This document shows positions 34,892-43,629 of a stretch of DNA of 64,000 nt, piece by piece; position 1 is the stretch's first letter; the number at the start of each line of letters is the position of its first letter. The DNA is from Pedobacter rhizosphaerae. Lineage in GTDB: Bacteria; Bacteroidota; Bacteroidia; Sphingobacteriales; Sphingobacteriaceae. The position numbers and the translations under genes are program-made. The notes beneath the pieces were generated by a model. It saw nothing but the letters and a program-made list of their open reading frames with translations. It was not told where the DNA came from and did no database searches. Where the stretch lies: assembly GCF_900111155.1 (NCBI RefSeq), contig NZ_FOGG01000025.1:1-64000 (forward strand), in the 5' to 3' direction.

Positions 34892-35596
34892 ATGCCGTAT
34901 GATATTGTAATAATTGAAGATGAACTCGACTTGGGCAATGTCATCTCTGAATACCTTAAATTAAGGGGCTTTAGTGTACTATGGTTTAAAACCGCAACAG
35001 AGGCCCTGGAATATTACCGTGAAAACCAGCAGGAGAATAAACTCGTAATTGTGGATGTTCAATTGCCTGATATGAATGGCTTTGACCTGGCTTCGGCAAT
35101 GGTTAAGGTTAACCCGAACCAGCCCTTTTTCTTCTTAACAGCACATAATGAAAAGCAGGATCGGCTCCGCGGACTTAAAATTGGCGCTATAGATTATATT
35201 GCTAAACCGTTCGAAATTGAGGAACTGGTTTTGAGGATAGGAAATATTATCCATAAGTTTTCTAACCATGCAAAAGCTTTGGTAAGCCCTGGTGCCGGTT
35301 TTGTTCCTATCGGAGATTTAAAGTACCAAAAAGATCAGTTGTTTGTATTGATGCCTGATGGCAGAGAAATATCGTTAACGGTTAGAGAGGCCGAGGTATT
35401 GGATCAACTTGCAGGCAACATCAATCAGGTAGTAAAGAAAAAAGACATCCTATTGGCCCTGTGGGGAAATGATGATTATTTTAATGGCAAAAGCCTTGAA
35501 GTTTTCATCTCCAGGCTCCGCAGACTTTTTAAGGCATCGGCCCAGGTTAGTATAGAAAACGTGTATGGTTTGGGGTATATTTTGAAGATAAAATAA
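34892..35596 (+). CDS. OmpR-family response regulator
   Basis: The start at 34892 (ATG, MPYDIVIIEDELDLG) gives 234 residues. The receiver domain has the acidic pair E9-D10, phospho-acceptor D55 in VIVDVQLPDMNG, a conserved Thr (FLTAHN) and Lys (YIAKPF). A C-terminal winged-helix (about 140-234) contains LTVREAEVLDQLAGNINQVV and SLEVFISRLRRLFK. It pairs with the sensor kinase directly upstream. A TTG at 34886 is in frame but less likely. Confidence 0.93.
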   Translation: MPYDIVIIEDELDLGNVISEYLKLRGFSVLWFKTATEALEYYRENQQENKLVIVDVQLPDMNGFDLASAMVKVNPNQPFFFLTAHNEKQDRLRGLKIGAIDYIAKPFEIEELVLRIGNIIHKFSNHAKALVSPGAGFVPIGDLKYQKDQLFVLMPDGREISLTVREAEVLDQLAGNINQVVKKKDILLALWGNDDYFNGKSLEVFISRLRRLFKASAQVSIENVYGLGYILKIK

Positions 35597-35894
35597 TCTT
35601 TTTTTAGTTGCGGGTTGTGGGTTATGGGGCTGGATGCCTAACTTTTTAACGGTCAACTTCTTCAAAAAAATACCATTGCTATTTACTTAAGGAGAAAACT
35701 AAAATGTATTGTCATCCTGAGCCTGTCGAAGGGCAATACATTTTTGTTTTCAACTTATCAAGAAGGTCTTCGACAACTTGTCCCGATTTTACATCGGCTA
35801 CCATTTTCGTTATTTTATAACTACCTAATCTCAGCTGGTTTTGTAATTGGAAACTAAGGTGCCTAAGGTGGTTAAAAATTAACATCACCTCCCC
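35597..35894. repeat. Intergenic region with GTAAC-like phrase and CGACA palindrome
   Basis: There is no coding signal in about 300 bases. A short GTTGCGGGTTGTGGGTTATGG phrase at 35607-35627 belongs to the dispersed phrase family, and an inverted pair CCTGAGCCTGTCGAAGG (35717-35733) with TCTTCGACAACTTG (35768-35781) belongs to the same palindromic family as at 31550. Confidence 0.5.
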
Positions 35895-36362
35895 CTACTT
35901 TTCCCTAATCCTCAAATACTTCTCGGTAATTACATGATCTACTCCGGCTTCGGGAACTTTTTCAATACCGGTCTGAATCAATGTATCACCGGCAAAGCTA
36001 ACTTTAAACGCAAAGGTTTTTCCCTCCCAGTTTTTGTCTTTGTAAAAATCAAGAAATTCGGTATAGGCATCTCCTTTAATGCTGTAACGCCCACCACCAG
36101 CATCAAAGCCTTCGCCCGTTCCTGCCTGCTTAGATAAGCTATGCCTCAGAAATGAAAAATGGCTATCATTGATAATCTTGATCATACTTTGATCTTTGGT
36201 AAAGTCGGTAATGGTTTGCTTTCCCTTCTCGGTTGTTGTAGCAGATAGCAGTTGCCAGCTTCCCTTTAATTTTTCCGATAGGTCTTCTGTTTTAGGGCGC
36301 TCCTGTTTGCAGGCACAGAAGATGGAAGCATAACATAAAAAAAGCAGGTTAATCTTTTTCAT
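35895..36362 (-). CDS. Lipocalin-like lipoprotein
   Basis: The start at 36362 gives 155 residues with a lipobox signal (LFLCYASIFCACKQE). The segment LSEKLKGSWQLLSATTTEKGKQTITDFTK, followed by alternating strands to YLRIREK, matches the lipocalin-like/DUF-type small beta-barrel lipoproteins frequent in Bacteroidota. Ligand and partners are unknown. It is not in an obvious operon. The call is by overall pattern, not by a diagnostic motif. Confidence 0.65.
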   Translation of the reverse strand: MKKINLLFLCYASIFCACKQERPKTEDLSEKLKGSWQLLSATTTEKGKQTITDFTKDQSMIKIINDSHFSFLRHSLSKQAGTGEGFDAGGGRYSIKGDAYTEFLDFYKDKNWEGKTFAFKVSFAGDTLIQTGIEKVPEAGVDHVITEKYLRIREK

Positions 36363-36477
36363 ACAAATCATTTGGTTCGGACCTAATTTAGTGATTAATT
36401 CATATTTATTTAATAGTCCCTATCAATTAAGAATTCTAAAGAATAACTGACTGATTTAATACACTACAAAACCCCTT

Positions 36478-36789
36478 TTACATCAAGGAAAACAATTGCC
36501 AAAAAGCAAAGCTGAAACTGATGCAATACCCTACAATAGATAAAATTTTAAGCTGCTTTACTTTTCTGGTCTGCAAAAATAGTGTTCCCGAAATCATTAA
36601 AACAATAAATGCAATTATAGTTAACAATAAAGGATGTTGTAAAAAAGTAGGGAATGCAGATAAATAGGCTGTTCTACTGTCTTCGAATGAGCTGTAGCGG
36701 TCAGTAACCCTAAACCACCAAATCATATTGACCACAAAAATTGCCAATAAAACTGTAGCGCTTACAAATTTTGTAATTGGTATTTTCAT
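36478..36789 (-). CDS. Small integral membrane protein
   Basis: A 103-residue protein with three hydrophobic segments: about 8-28, 51-68 and 78-100. The middle loop contains a conserved-looking aromatic and charged part (FRVTDRYSSFEDSRTAYLSAF). No family was recognised. It lies about 115 bp after the lipocalin-like gene on the same strand but is not clearly in an operon with it. The gap to the next gene (36790-37249) holds only repeats and remnants. Confidence 0.55.
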   Translation of the reverse strand: MKIPITKFVSATVLLAIFVVNMIWWFRVTDRYSSFEDSRTAYLSAFPTFLQHPLLLTIIAFIVLMISGTLFLQTRKVKQLKILSIVGYCISFSFAFWQLFSLM

Positions 36790-37038
36790 TTGATCGTTTT
36801 TAATATAAAAAAGCTTTAATGCTAAATAGATTAAACTGAGGAATCCCTATCCTATCTCCTTTGGCTCAAACAATTTTAGCGTCTTCCTTTCTTTTCTATA
36901 TCTAAAATACAAACAAATTTGTCCTATCATAGCGTTCTATTTGATCTAAAATAGTTACACCTTCTTTTTACAACCAAACCGAATGATGTGATAAACTTGA
37001 AATGATCGCTCAACATGGTGTTGAAGGTAAAAAACTGT

Positions 37039-37213
37039 AATGGTATTCATGAGCTCGCCAGTCTGAGGATAAATTTATTTCATATAAATCAATATGATTG
37101 ACATTTTTTCTCTCCTGCACAGTCTTTCTCCGGCCCGAATTCGACAGGCTCAGGATTGACAATCCATTTTAGTTTTCTCCTTAACTTAATAGCATTGGAG
37201 AAGCTACAACTAG
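37039..37213. repeat. Degraded intergenic repeat carrying an IS-end remnant
   Basis: Within the 460-bp gene-free stretch 36790-37249, bases 37039-37060 repeat the start of the sequence at 20963. The motif TTCGACAGGCTCAGGATTGACA at 37139-37160 belongs to the CGACA palindrome family. Bases 37181-37213 match the right end of the insertion sequence plus its 3' flank at 22453-22485, differing at one position. This suggests an older insertion at the equivalent site of a second repeat copy, of which only the right end survives. Confidence 0.65.
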
Positions 37214-37249
37214 TTTTGAATTATTTTTGTCCTGGCAAGATAGCTGTCT

Positions 37250-37963
37250 TTAAAAAAGAGCATCCAACAGCAACGCTACCAGTGATGCTGCCACTGTACT
37301 TAAAAAATTAACCAGGTTATTTCCGATTATACCCTTCCTTTCCAAAAATGCCCCTAACAACGAATCAGTAAGATTACCCAGCGTACCTGCAATGATGATA
37401 AGGAAGAAGTTGATGTTCCAGCCGTAACCTAAGACATAAATTATGGCCAGAATGCTGCTTCCAGCAATACCAATCAATGTACCCTCTAGGCTGACCACGC
37501 CATCCTGTCCACAACGGTCAGGCTTGAAAGTTACAATATTTAGAAACCTTTTCCCATAAACCGTTCCCAGTTCAGAAGACAGCGTATCCGCTGTAGCCGA
37601 GGCAAAAGCAGCTGCCATTGCCGGCAACATGAAATGGCCCAGTTCGGGATAAAAAATAATCACCACACAGCCCATAGCAGCAGCTCCGGCATTCGCCAGC
37701 ACCTGCAAAGCGCTGCGACCATTTTTGGTCTCTTCTCCCACAGTAAAACCCTGTTTATCCTGCTGTTTCCAGGAAGTAGCCGCAGACCCCAAGATAAAGA
37801 ATGTAGTCATCATGGCAACGCCTGTGTAACCAGCACCGATAAAAATGAGCGATGCCAATACCCCACCTGTAAGAGCTGCAAGAACGGTCAGTTTCTTAGC
37901 CAGGATACTGTAAGCAATACCAGAAATTATGATAATGGGCAAAAGGATGTCGCTATTGAACAT
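37250..37963 (-). CDS. DUF92 family membrane protein
   Basis: A 237-residue protein with about six hydrophobic segments and the DUF92/TIGR00297 signature SATADTLSSELGTVYG, FKPDRCGQDGVVSLEGTLIGIAGS and LTDSLLGAFLERKG. In some organisms DUF92 proteins are linked to phytyl- or prenyl-phosphate metabolism, but in Bacteroidota the function is not settled. It is monocistronic here. Confidence 0.85.
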   Translation of the reverse strand: MFNSDILLPIIIISGIAYSILAKKLTVLAALTGGVLASLIFIGAGYTGVAMMTTFFILGSAATSWKQQDKQGFTVGEETKNGRSALQVLANAGAAAMGCVVIIFYPELGHFMLPAMAAAFASATADTLSSELGTVYGKRFLNIVTFKPDRCGQDGVVSLEGTLIGIAGSSILAIIYVLGYGWNINFFLIIIAGTLGNLTDSLLGAFLERKGIIGNNLVNFLSTVAASLVALLLDALF

Positions 37964-38438
37964 TCACAAATATATTTGAATTGTTTTTACCAAAAAGTAT
38001 ATTTTAAAATTGTAGCAGCTTAATAAAGCTATAAAGTAAATTCATTTCAGGGTCTATCCTAAAGATGCTGAAACGAGTTCAGCAAGACGAGATTTTTTAT
38101 AAGATCTCTCAATAGATTTTGAATATGATTTTCACCCTGAATGAGAATAAGTCTTAGTGAGCGATACAACTAGATTAGCCTTACCTCAAAGATGCTAAAA
38201 AAAGTATAGCAAGATGGGATGTAAAAATGGGATCACATTGAAATTTATTTATAAGTTATCCCGCAGATAAAAGAAGATCAACACAGATTAATTGTTTTGC
38301 AAAATCACTTTAATCTCCGGAAGCTATTAATGGTATTTGAGCTGATTATGAATCTTGCGAACCGGCATTCATACACACTTTATTCATGAGATTTTATTTC
38401 AGCTCGATTTATCTATTTGGATTTATTCTTAATAAACT
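37964..38438. repeat. Intergenic stretch with decayed copies of the 113-bp repeat
   Basis: No gene is supported. Copies with mutated palindromes occur at 38046-38092 (GATGCTGAAACGAGTTCAGC) and 38192-38216 (GATGCTAAAAAAAGTATAGC), separated by TTCACCCTGAATGAG and a GCGATACAACTAG segment that matches the repeat flank of the insertion element. These are weak single relatives of the tandem array at 2621-3640. Confidence 0.5.
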
Positions 38439-38446
38439 TAACTTTG
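38416..38446 (+). promoter_or_regulatory. Bacteroidota-type promoter of the siderophore receptor operon
   Basis: The sequence TTTG (38416-38419), 19 bases, then TAACTTTG (38439-38446) fits the Bacteroidota housekeeping promoter (-33 TTTG, -7 TAnnTTTG). Transcription would start at about 38451-38454, a few bases before the structured leader. Confidence 0.65.
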
Positions 38447-38454
38447 CAAAAAAA

Positions 38455-38513
38455 TGCCACACGGATCCGACCCCGTGTGGCGTTACCGGGACTAAGCCCG
38501 GATACCTTTAACG
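38455..38513 (+). promoter_or_regulatory. Structured 5' leader (double hairpin) before the TonB receptor
   Basis: Hairpin 1 has a perfect 9-bp stem GCCACACGG / CCGTGTGGC (38456-38464 with 38473-38481) and an 8-nt loop ATCCGACC. Hairpin 2 has CCGGG / CCCGG (38486-38490 with 38497-38501) and loop ACTAAG. CGTTA before and TAACG after it could pair around hairpin 2. The leader lies directly after the predicted start site and 14 bp before the receptor ATG. It does not match any riboswitch class known to me; regulation by structure is inference. Confidence 0.55.
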
Positions 38514-38527
38514 TCTAATTAAAAGTA

Positions 38528-41017
38528 ATGCAATTTAAGAAAATTTTACTCTTTGGTGTGTGCTGCAGCGGAATGTTTACAGCTCATGCCAATTTTAGTA
38601 TTTCTCCGATAGGAAATGATACCAATCCTACCGATAGCCTTCTTCAAACCCGTAATGATGAACAAACCGGGGTAGTGAAAGGAAGGATCACCACTGCTGA
38701 TGGTAGCGTGGCTGCTCATGTAACTGTAGTCCTGAAAGGCACCCGCTTTGGCTCCATAACCGACGAGGATGGCTTATACCAGATCAGGCGTGTTCCCGTT
38801 GGCGATTATACACTTGTAGTTTCAGGGGTTGGCCTTTATCCAAAGGAAAAACAGATCCATGTTTCATCGCGCGGTACCGTAATTGCAGATTTTTCTTTGA
38901 AAGAAAACCGTTCAGAGTTAGACGAGGTGCAGGTGAGTACCAACAAGAAAAAATATAAGGTTGATAAAGTATCCGCTTCATTGCGTTTACAATCTCCCCT
39001 GATCGAGGTTCCGCAGAACATCCAGGTGATAACCAGCAAGGTAATGGCAGATCAGCAGGTGTTTGATATTGTTGATGGTGTAACCAGAAATGTGAGCGGT
39101 ACGTTGCGCGTAGGCCATTGGGATGCGCAATATGCCAATATTTTTATGCGTGGCACCAGTATTCCTGCCTTCCGGAACGGTATGAACCAAAAAATGCCCT
39201 GGGGGCCATTAGCTGACGATGCGGCAACTATTGACCGCATTGAATTCGTAAAAGGTCCTTCTGGCTTTATGATGGCCAACGGTGAACCTGGCGGGATTTA
39301 CAATGTGGTAACCAAGAAGCCTACCGGTCAAAACCGCAGTTCGGTAAGTGTAGCCGGTGGTGGTTACAACCTGGGCCGCGCCGCTGTTGACCTGGATGGT
39401 AAATTAAGTCGCGATGGCAAATTACTGTTTCGACTGAATGTGGCCGCACAAACCAAAGACAGTTACAACAAATACAATTACACGGATAAATACATTATTG
39501 CACCCGTAATTAGCTACCAGATTGATAGCAACACTTTAATCACTGCTGAATATACTACTCAACATGTAGAAGCACAGGCACTGGGTTCTTACGGTTTTTC
39601 GCCAAAAGGCTTCGGCGATACTGATCCGACTTTCTTTCTGGGCGATCCGGCACTAGACCCGGCAAAGCTGTATGACCACAATGCCACCGTTTATCTGAGC
39701 CACCGTTTAAATAGTGACTGGAAGATCAACGCCCAGGCAGCTTATCTCCGTTATGGTTTAGATGGCGGAACCCCATGGCCTTCAACCATCGCCTCAAATG
39801 GCGATATGAAACGTTACCTGAACATCAGCGAGGAATTGGCTATTAATAAAAATATCCAGGTTAGCCTGATGGGCGACCTGACTACGGGTTCTGTGGTGCA
39901 CCGCATTTTAGGCGGGCTTGATATGGGTAACCTGAAAACCTGGGGCGATTTCTCCAGCAAGCAGCATCCTGATCTTCAGTTGGCAAACAATGCTACATTT
40001 AATATTTATAACCCGGTTTACGGCATTCCTTTCACCAATATCCCTTATTTTGATCGTTCGCGCAGCATCCAGAACCGTTCAGGGTCGAATGTATACGCTA
40101 CTAACCTGACCTATACCGGAGCATACTTGCAAGATGAGATTCGCATGCTGGATGGACGTGTGCGTTTAACCTTAGCCGGCCGCTTCACACATGCGGTAAC
40201 CGTGGGTAAGACAAACCTTACGCAAATATCTGATAATGTGTTCAGTCCAAGGGCTGGTTTAAGCGTAACCCTGGCGAAAGATTTCAGTGCCTATACCCTC
40301 TATGATCAGAGCTTCCTGCCTGTTGCTGGCCAGGATTACGCCGGAGACCCTTTCAAGCCTATCCGAGGCAACAACATTGAACTGGGCCTGAAAAAGGATT
40401 TCTTTGACGGTAAATGGAACCTAACCGCTGCCGCATTCCGTATTAAGAAAAAAAATGTACTGACTGCCGACCTTGATCCGGCACACCTGGCTGTGAATCC
40501 AAATGCACAGATCCAGTTGGGAGGTGTCATCTCAAAAGGAATTGAACTGGATATAAACGGGGAAGTTACCCCGGGATTGAACCTTGTCCTGAATTATGCA
40601 CTGACAGATGCCACGATAAGTGAAGACGCTAAACCAGAATTGGTGGGCAGACACACTCCTAACTCCGCTAAACACATTACCAATGGCTGGTTATCTTACC
40701 GCTACCAGAAGCAAGGGTCTTTGTTGAATGGCTTTGGATTGAGTGCTGGCTATCAGATCCAACTGGATCGTTATGCAGGATCAACCTCCGTTCCATTGAC
40801 ATTACCAGCTTATTATCGTTTTGATGCAGGTGCTTCCTATGAAAAAGGGAAGATCACTATTGCCGCGGTAGTGAATAACCTTTTAGATCGCAGGCTACTC
40901 ACGCAAGGATCTTATACCAAGCTCGCCAATGAAACTGCAACATCTGTTTCCTACTATACCTATATCTATGAGGTTCCACGCAATGCGCGATTGAGTATCA
41001 CCTACCGCTTTAAATAA
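38528..41017 (+). CDS. TonB-dependent siderophore receptor
   Basis: An 829-residue receptor with signal peptide (ending AHANFS), a CarboxypepD_reg-like N-terminal extension (about 48-130; VVKGRITTADGSVAAHVTVVLKG), a plug (VPQNIQVITSKVMADQQVFDIVDGVTRNVSG, FVKGPSGFMMANGEPGGIYNVVTKKP) and a barrel of FhuA/FpvA type ending in SITYRFK. The sequence FVKGPSGFMMANGEPGGI is the usual siderophore-receptor plug motif. The next gene encodes a PepSY protein, a common partner in iron uptake. The ligand class cannot be read from sequence. Confidence 0.93.
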   Translation: MQFKKILLFGVCCSGMFTAHANFSISPIGNDTNPTDSLLQTRNDEQTGVVKGRITTADGSVAAHVTVVLKGTRFGSITDEDGLYQIRRVPVGDYTLVVSGVGLYPKEKQIHVSSRGTVIADFSLKENRSELDEVQVSTNKKKYKVDKVSASLRLQSPLIEVPQNIQVITSKVMADQQVFDIVDGVTRNVSGTLRVGHWDAQYANIFMRGTSIPAFRNGMNQKMPWGPLADDAATIDRIEFVKGPSGFMMANGEPGGIYNVVTKKPTGQNRSSVSVAGGGYNLGRAAVDLDGKLSRDGKLLFRLNVAAQTKDSYNKYNYTDKYIIAPVISYQIDSNTLITAEYTTQHVEAQALGSYGFSPKGFGDTDPTFFLGDPALDPAKLYDHNATVYLSHRLNSDWKINAQAAYLRYGLDGGTPWPSTIASNGDMKRYLNISEELAINKNIQVSLMGDLTTGSVVHRILGGLDMGNLKTWGDFSSKQHPDLQLANNATFNIYNPVYGIPFTNIPYFDRSRSIQNRSGSNVYATNLTYTGAYLQDEIRMLDGRVRLTLAGRFTHAVTVGKTNLTQISDNVFSPRAGLSVTLAKDFSAYTLYDQSFLPVAGQDYAGDPFKPIRGNNIELGLKKDFFDGKWNLTAAAFRIKKKNVLTADLDPAHLAVNPNAQIQLGGVISKGIELDINGEVTPGLNLVLNYALTDATISEDAKPELVGRHTPNSAKHITNGWLSYRYQKQGSLLNGFGLSAGYQIQLDRYAGSTSVPLTLPAYYRFDAGASYEKGKITIAAVVNNLLDRRLLTQGSYTKLANETATSVSYYTYIYEVPRNARLSITYRFK

Positions 41018-41046
41018 GTATATCTGATCAATAAAAAAAAGGCACA

Positions 41047-42327
41047 ATGACTAACCATCAAAACCCGGGAAAGAAGAAGCAAAAGGACACGCTTTTTAAG
41101 CGCATCAACAATTGGCTGCACTTGTGGCTAGGTTTAGTATCGGGCATCATTGTGCTCATTGTATGCCTAACGGGTTGTATCTGGGTATTTAACGAAGAAA
41201 TTACCGGTTTGCTGGAACCTGAAACAAAGGTAGCCTGGCAGGATAAGCCTGTAGTTAAGCCCTCCGAGCTGATGCGGATAGCAGCGAACCTGTACCCTGA
41301 CAAAGTGCCCTCATATGCGAATTATCAACAAGGCAGGGCCATCAACTTAAATTTACGGGCGGCTAATGCCGGTCCGCGGGATCGTCGTACGGGGAATACC
41401 ATCCTCAAAGTAAATCCTTACACCGGCGAAGTGATTAGTACCGAAGAGCATAAACCGGGGGAGTCAGATTTCTTCAGGTTTATATTGAACGGGCACCGTT
41501 TCCTCTGGATGCCTTATGAAATAGGGCGGCCAATTGTTAACTACGGCACCATGATCTTTGTGGTTTTACTCATCACCGGCCTGATCTGGTGGTACCCGAA
41601 AAAATGGAATAAATCAACCCGTGATAAGAGTTTCAAGATCAAATGGGGCGCATCCTTTAAAAGGGTAAACCTCGACCTGCACAACGTACTTGGCTTTTAC
41701 GCCTTATTGTTTCTGGCAGCTATAGCCCTTACTGGAATGGTTTATGGTATCAAATGGTATAGTGAAGGCCTGTACTGGGTTACATCGGGTGGCGATAAGC
41801 TGGAGTCATACAAGCGGCTGGATTCTGACTCCACCCTAAAAGGAAAAGGCTATGCGCCGGCAAAAGCCATGGATATGGCCTGGGATCAGATTATTGCACG
41901 CCACCCTAAATCGATGGGTTTTTATTATAGTTTTGCCGATACGGCAGAGGCCAAGGCGGCTATCAACATCACCGTGTATCCCAATAAAGGACAGTTTTAT
42001 AATAGCCAGGGCTACACTTTTGACCAACATTCCCTGAAGGAGTTAAAGCGGCAGGATGCCTATTCAGTAAACTATGCGCAAGCCTCGTTTGGCCAGAAAC
42101 TGCGAAAAATGAATTACGATATCCATGTTGGCAGCATCCTGGGATTTCCGGGTAAGGTGATGGCTTTTCTGGCTTCACTCATTGGTGCCAGTTTGCCGAT
42201 TACAGGATTCCTTGTATGGTATGGCCGGAAGTTTAAGAAGAAGAGTAAGAAGCCAAAGAAAAGCTTGGCAAAGCAACCTGATACTGCCCCTTCAGAATCA
42301 TCGGAAAAACTACTCGCAGAAGTATAA
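41047..42327 (+). CDS. PepSY-associated TM protein (siderophore/iron uptake, PiuB-like)
   Basis: A 426-residue inner-membrane protein with four hydrophobic segments. It opens with the PepSY-associated pattern LFKRINNWLHLWLGLVSGIIVLIV-LTGCIWVFNEEI and has the central element LDLHNVLGFYALLFLAAIALTGMVY. PepSY_TM proteins of iron-uptake operons are thought to act in ferric siderophore reduction or release. It is 29 bp after the receptor in an operon, and a hairpin terminator follows. Confidence 0.88.
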   Translation: MTNHQNPGKKKQKDTLFKRINNWLHLWLGLVSGIIVLIVCLTGCIWVFNEEITGLLEPETKVAWQDKPVVKPSELMRIAANLYPDKVPSYANYQQGRAINLNLRAANAGPRDRRTGNTILKVNPYTGEVISTEEHKPGESDFFRFILNGHRFLWMPYEIGRPIVNYGTMIFVVLLITGLIWWYPKKWNKSTRDKSFKIKWGASFKRVNLDLHNVLGFYALLFLAAIALTGMVYGIKWYSEGLYWVTSGGDKLESYKRLDSDSTLKGKGYAPAKAMDMAWDQIIARHPKSMGFYYSFADTAEAKAAINITVYPNKGQFYNSQGYTFDQHSLKELKRQDAYSVNYAQASFGQKLRKMNYDIHVGSILGFPGKVMAFLASLIGASLPITGFLVWYGRKFKKKSKKPKKSLAKQPDTAPSESSEKLLAEV

Positions 42328-42333
42328 AAACGT

Positions 42334-42366
42334 AGCCTCGCGCCTTAAAAGCCGGGGCTTTGTTTT
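42334..42366 (+). terminator. Terminator after the siderophore receptor operon
   Basis: A 7-bp stem AGCCTCG / CGGGGCT (42334-42340 with 42353-42359; one G-T pair) is followed by TTGTTTTA. It lies just past the PepSY stop codon and before the convergent RiPP genes. Confidence 0.6.
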
Positions 42367-42382
42367 AACATTAACTGTAGAG

Positions 42383-43453
42383 TTATTTCAGACCGTAATA
42401 TTCAATCGCTTTTTGTTTAAGTGGATTTGTGCTCCAATCTTCCCACACATTGGTTGAGGGATCGTAACCACATTTTAAGGGTTTGGAGATATCTAAACCT
42501 GACTGATTGGTGTGTGTGCGTTCTGTAAATGCCCTGCAATCTGTGCAAACATTTCTAAACTCACAATCCCTGCAAACCAGGATATCATTTTTGGTAAGGT
42601 TCCAGTAAGCCTTAAATTCCTCATGCTTGATGGCATCTTCTAAAGCAATGTCATTTATGTTCCCAAAACGTTGAGGCATTGCCGGACAGTTTTTGATATT
42701 GCCATCTTTATCGATACCTATTTTTTTATTCAGGCAAGAATTATGATTAAGGGCTTCTAAAACCTTCATCAGGTTCGTATCAAAATACTTGAAATCTACT
42801 TTTCCGCAAGAATTCAGCCTTAAACTTTGATCGCTAAAAACCAGGTTAAATTTAAAAATATCAGAAGGTTCAACAGGAGGATTTTCACAATTATAAAATA
42901 TCAAACTGTAAATTCTGGCAGATTTCTCATGCAGTGCCTTTATAAAATCCTGATCAACTTCCGGGTGATAGTGCGAGAAAATCTCGATGCTTTCTACGCA
43001 TGAGTTGCTAAATGAAGATTCTAAATCTACAAAAGAGGTTAAAGGAAGCGCAGCATCACAATAGATGACCAAATGTTTGATCCCTAAATTGGCGATAGAT
43101 TGCAGCAGCTGTGGCGACAATAATAAATCGGCCCTCTCCATAAAGATATTCGAAATTTTACTTGCCTCTCTAAACTCGGGGGCTAGCGGAGCAAAATTTT
43201 TATCCCAATCCTTCTCGGTAATAAAACCATATTCTTTTTCTAACAGAAAATTCAGATATTCTTGTACTATTTCTTGTGATTCTTCATCATAAAAGGTAAG
43301 TACTTCCTCAATAGCGTGTGATTTGAACTCTTCAATAATATTGTACAACTCTAGAGACTGCAACTCGGAATTGTTTCGCTGTAAATCAGAAATCAGGATC
43401 CTGTTTATCCCCTTGGTGATTAAAATATCGCTAAATAAATTAAAGTACTTCAT
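42383..43453 (-). CDS. gwsS: SPASM-domain peptide maturase of a grasp-with-spasm system
   Basis: A 356-residue protein with a C-terminal SPASM-like cysteine cluster (C216, C240, C256, C294, C297, C303, C306, C328) in KIGIDKDGNIKNCPAMPQRFG, ILVCRDCEFRNVCTDCRAF and KPLKCGYDPST. The N-terminal part has no CxxxCxxC radical-SAM motif, which is the known character of the grasp-with-spasm maturase. It modifies the precursor peptide jointly with the ATP-grasp enzyme. It overlaps the small gene upstream (ATGA), so all three are coupled. Confidence 0.88.
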   Translation of the reverse strand: MKYFNLFSDILITKGINRILISDLQRNNSELQSLELYNIIEEFKSHAIEEVLTFYDEESQEIVQEYLNFLLEKEYGFITEKDWDKNFAPLAPEFREASKISNIFMERADLLLSPQLLQSIANLGIKHLVIYCDAALPLTSFVDLESSFSNSCVESIEIFSHYHPEVDQDFIKALHEKSARIYSLIFYNCENPPVEPSDIFKFNLVFSDQSLRLNSCGKVDFKYFDTNLMKVLEALNHNSCLNKKIGIDKDGNIKNCPAMPQRFGNINDIALEDAIKHEEFKAYWNLTKNDILVCRDCEFRNVCTDCRAFTERTHTNQSGLDISKPLKCGYDPSTNVWEDWSTNPLKQKAIEYYGLK

Positions 43454-43629
43454 AACAATCTGCTAATTGGCTTACATGGTTTTACCAGCATCAGAAAGTC
43501 GGTTTTATAGCGACTGCATGTGCCATAAATTACATCAGTACTTTTCGGGTTAATTTTTTCACCTCTGTATTCATCCACAAACTTGAAAGTAAGCGGCAAC
43601 TTATTTTTTTCTTCGATTTGGTATCTCAT
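43450..43629 (-). CDS. Small protein (59 residues) between the two RiPP maturase genes
   Basis: This short frame starts with ATGA overlapping the stop of the ATP-grasp gene (start 43629, stop of the upstream gene 43626-43628) and ends with ATGA overlapping the start of the SPASM gene. The product begins MRYQIEEKNKLPLTFKFVDE and ends KPCKPISRLL; it has two cysteines (38, 52) and no signal peptide. Coupling at both ends is strong evidence that it is a real gene. No family is recognised; it may be a helper peptide or accessory maturation factor (inference). Confidence 0.72.
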   Translation of the reverse strand: MRYQIEEKNKLPLTFKFVDEYRGEKINPKSTDVIYGTCSRYKTDFLMLVKPCKPISRLL

